Shown here one piece after another: positions 61,987 through 64,000 of a stretch of 64,000 nucleotides of DNA (the first letter of the stretch is position 1; each line of letters begins with the position of its first letter). Made by a program: the position numbers and the translations under genes. Location of the stretch: NCBI RefSeq assembly GCF_900078395.1, contig NZ_FKLA01000009.1, positions 409,305 to 473,304 on the forward strand, in the 5' to 3' direction. The notes beneath the pieces are model-generated. The model saw nothing but the letters and a program-made list of their open reading frames with translations. It did no database searches and was not told the origin of the DNA. The stretch is from Anaerotruncus rubiinfantis. GTDB taxonomy: Bacteria; Bacillota; Clostridia; Oscillospirales; Ruminococcaceae.

Positions 61987-63693
61987 ATGAGCAAAGGAAT
62001 CATGTATATCGACGGCAAGCGGGTCGCCTTTGACGGGGAGAAAAACGTATTGGCAGTTATCCGCAAGGCGGGGATCGAAATCCCGACCTTCTGCTATTAT
62101 TCGGAACTTTCGGTTTACGGCGCCTGCCGGATGTGTGTTGTGGAGAACGAATGGGGCGGCGTGGAGGCATCCTGTTCGATGCAGCCGCGGGACGGCATGA
62201 AAATCCGGACCAACACCGCCAAGCTTCAAAAACACCGTAAAATGATCCTCGAGCTGCTGCTCGCGGCCCACTGCCGGGATTGCACCGTCTGCGAAAAGAA
62301 CGGTAAATGCAAACTGCAGGAGCTTTCGCTTCAGTACGGTATCCGCCGCATCCGCTTTGAAGATACCCGTGAGAAAATGGAGCTCGACCGTTCGAGCAAA
62401 TCCATCCTGCGCGATCCGAATAAATGCATCCTCTGCGGCGACTGTGTGCGCATGTGCAGCGAGGTGCAGGGGATGGGCGTCATAGATTTTGCCCACCGCG
62501 GCTCCAATCTGCGGATCATGCCTGCGTTCGGGCGTGAAATTGGGGAAACCGACTGTGTGGGCTGCGGCCAGTGCGCGGCGGTTTGTCCGACCGGCGCCAT
62601 CACGATCAAGGGCGACATTGGCCGCGCCTGGAAGGCGATCCAGGACCCGGAGAAGCGGGTCGTCGTGCAGATCGCGCCCGCGGTGCGCGTTGCAATCGGA
62701 GAAGAATTCGGCCTCGCGCCGGGTGAAAATGTCATGGGCAAACTGGTCGCGGCGCTCAAGCTGATGGGTGTGGACTATGTCTTTGATACCACCCTCGGCG
62801 CGGACCTTACAGTCATGGAGGAGGCCAGCGAATTCCTCAAGCGGATCGAAACGGGCGGCCCGTTCCCAATGTTCACCTCCTGCTGCCCGGCGTGGGTGCG
62901 CTACGTCGAGAAACGCAAACCGGAATATCTCACAAACATCTCCTCCTGCAAATCCCCGATGGAGATGTTCGGCGCGGTGCTCAAAGAGCACTATAAATCG
63001 ATGCAGGCTGTCGACGGCAAGGAAACGGTGGTCATTGCGATCATGCCCTGCACCGCCAAAAAATCCGAAGCCGCCCGCAGCGAATTTGTCCGGGCGGGCC
63101 TTGTGGATGTCGACTATGTGCTGACCACCCAGGAGGTCAGCACGATGATCAAAGAAAATGGCATCGTCTTTGACGAAATTGAAAGCGAGTCCCCGGATAT
63201 GCCGTTCGGGCTTGGCAGTGGAGCGGGCGTTATCTTTGGCGCCACCGGCGGCGTGGCCGAGGCGGTCATCCGCCGCTGCGCCGAACAAAAGGATTCCAAT
63301 ACCCTGCGGGAAATTGAATTTTGCGGCGTGCGCGGCATGGAGGCTGTCAAGGAGGCCGCAATTACAGTCGATGGCCAGGAGATTAAGATCGCCGTTGTAA
63401 ACGGGCTTGGAAAAGCACAGGAACTCATCGGGAAGATCGAAAGCGGGGAAGCCTCCTATCACCTGGTGGAAGTTATGGCGTGTCCGGGCGGATGCATCGG
63501 CGGCGCCGGGCAGCCGCTTGGCTTTACAAAACAGCGCGAGGAGCGCGCGAAGGGCATTTACAGTGTTGACCAGCAGTCCCAGATCAAGCGTTCGGAGGAA
63601 AATCCGATGATCATGGCGCTCTATAACGGGGTGCTGCGCAAAAACCGGCACGAACTGCTCCACGTCCACTATCAGGGTGGATCGGAAGAATAG
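61987..63693 (+). CDS. hydA: Bifurcating [FeFe] hydrogenase, catalytic alpha subunit (group A3)
   Basis: A 568-residue hydrogenase. N-terminal [2Fe-2S] domain (CYYSELSVYGACRMC), a His-ligated [4Fe-4S] site (HCRDCTVCEKNGKC), two ferredoxin motifs (CILCGDCVRMC, CVGCGQCAAVC) and the H-cluster domain. The three H-cluster signatures are FTSCCPAW, MPCTAKKSE and EVMACPGGCIGG. It reduces protons to H2 with electrons from ferredoxin and NADH. The length resembles other HydABC alpha subunits that lack the extra C-terminal [2Fe-2S] domain. It starts two bases after hydB. Confidence 0.96.
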   Translation: MSKGIMYIDGKRVAFDGEKNVLAVIRKAGIEIPTFCYYSELSVYGACRMCVVENEWGGVEASCSMQPRDGMKIRTNTAKLQKHRKMILELLLAAHCRDCTVCEKNGKCKLQELSLQYGIRRIRFEDTREKMELDRSSKSILRDPNKCILCGDCVRMCSEVQGMGVIDFAHRGSNLRIMPAFGREIGETDCVGCGQCAAVCPTGAITIKGDIGRAWKAIQDPEKRVVVQIAPAVRVAIGEEFGLAPGENVMGKLVAALKLMGVDYVFDTTLGADLTVMEEASEFLKRIETGGPFPMFTSCCPAWVRYVEKRKPEYLTNISSCKSPMEMFGAVLKEHYKSMQAVDGKETVVIAIMPCTAKKSEAARSEFVRAGLVDVDYVLTTQEVSTMIKENGIVFDEIESESPDMPFGLGSGAGVIFGATGGVAEAVIRRCAEQKDSNTLREIEFCGVRGMEAVKEAAITVDGQEIKIAVVNGLGKAQELIGKIESGEASYHLVEVMACPGGCIGGAGQPLGFTKQREERAKGIYSVDQQSQIKRSEENPMIMALYNGVLRKNRHELLHVHYQGGSEE

Positions 63694-63704
63694 GAGGAAG
63701 CCAA

Positions 63705-63959
63705 ATGCGCGTATTGGAAGTGTGTGTGGGAAGCGCCTGCTACTTGAAAGGCTCTTACAATGTGATCAGTGACTTGCAGGAGCTGGTTTCGGATCATGAT
63801 CTGGCTGAACAGATTGAGATCAAAGCCGCGTTCTGTTTTGGAAACTGCGCGGGAGCCGTATCCGCGAAGTTTGAGGACGAGGATCAGGTGCTGAGCGTGG
63901 ATCCCAAGCAGGTGAAGCGCTTCTTTGACAACGAGGTGCTGCCTCGCCTGCAGGCATAA
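63705..63959 (+). CDS. Thioredoxin-like [2Fe-2S] ferredoxin, copy 2
   Basis: An 84-residue protein with CVGSAC and CFGNC (CX4C...CX3C) ligands, paralogous to the first gene of the divergent sensor operon (59061). It closes the HydABC operon, after AGGAGG. It may be a small electron carrier for the hydrogenase or for the sensor. Confidence 0.85.
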   Translation: MRVLEVCVGSACYLKGSYNVISDLQELVSDHDLAEQIEIKAAFCFGNCAGAVSAKFEDEDQVLSVDPKQVKRFFDNEVLPRLQA

Positions 63960-63963
63960 AACA

Positions 63964-63993
63964 AAACCCCGGTCACATGTGACCGGGGTTTTT
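63964..63993 (+). terminator. Rho-independent terminator of the HydABC operon
   Basis: AAAACCCCGGTCAC pairs with GTGACCGGGGTTTT around a short loop, with T after the stem. Confidence 0.92.
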
Positions 63994-64000
63994 CTATAGG

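Noticed and set aside
61981..63669. 562-codon open frame on the minus strand opposite hydA
   Set aside because: An antisense shadow of a very well supported hydrogenase gene.
1..64000. CRISPR arrays, tRNA/rRNA genes, insertion sequences, prophage
   Set aside because: None seen: no regular spaced repeats, no tRNA-like sequence recognised, no transposase or integrase motif.

Overview
The window looks like a chromosomal segment of an anaerobic, fairly GC-rich member of the Clostridia (Firmicutes). The Oscillospirales/Ruminococcaceae are my best guess. The evidence is Gram-positive lipoprotein signals, strong AGGAGG-type ribosome binding sites, consensus sigma-A promoters, a DUF4317 gene, a SpoIIE-type phosphatase and an NAD-linked bifurcating [FeFe] hydrogenase. 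No rRNA, tRNA, CRISPR array, insertion sequence or phage gene was seen.

Layout. 1-1.2 kb: a TRAP solute-binding gene cut by the window edge and an HD-domain gene. 1.4-7.1 kb: a cobalamin riboswitch with its own terminator, followed by an operon for a secreted CbiK-type chelatase, a two-repeat lipoprotein and a BtuF/BtuC/BtuD-type ABC importer. 7.2-14.6 kb: two NagB-like deaminases around a LacI regulator, the second overlapping a GldA/GldF/GldG/DUF4340-type ABC operon. 14.7-18.0 kb: TRAP transporter and cupin. 18.1-22.2 kb: DUF4317 gene and a BvgS-like hybrid histidine kinase. 22.4-30 kb: a kduD remnant, GntR regulator, zinc alcohol dehydrogenase and TRAP transporter, then a convergent aspartate-dehydrogenase-like and 2-hydroxyacid-dehydrogenase-like pair. 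30-34.7 kb: a 1085-residue DUF5107/TPR protein divergent from an unusual regulator (periplasmic-binding-like sensor plus LuxR-type HTH). 34.8-42.5 kb: DUF4432 epimerase-like gene, GntR, and a lactonase / acid-sugar dehydratase / SDR / TRAP operon. 42.6-48.2 kb: TRAP, GntR and a split transketolase. 48.3-50 kb: cold-shock protein and DEAD-box helicase. 50.1-56 kb: GntR, RraA-like protein, TRAP and amidohydrolase. 56-64 kb: two divergent hydrogenase operons, one for a sensory [FeFe] hydrogenase with SpoIIE phosphatase and one for the bifurcating HydABC enzyme.

Five complete TRAP transporters and one partial one lie within 64 kb. Four of the complete ones have an adjacent GntR/FCD regulator, and several have sugar-acid enzymes beside them. 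This suggests a specialist in uptake of sugar acids or other carboxylates, with excess reductant released as H2 by HydABC. Candidate operators can be seen as palindromes or repeated motifs beside the four GntR loci and the LacI locus. Two Rex-like boxes lie between the hydrogenase operons.

The observations most worth following up are the sensory hydrogenase/phosphatase unit beside HydABC with candidate Rex sites, the riboswitch-controlled secreted chelatase/importer operon, the PBP-LuxR regulator paired with the DUF5107/TPR protein, the LacI-NagB-Gld-type operon, and the enolase-superfamily dehydratase with a Glu in place of the expected first metal-ligand Asp. All functional names come from motif recognition by eye. 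No database search was run.
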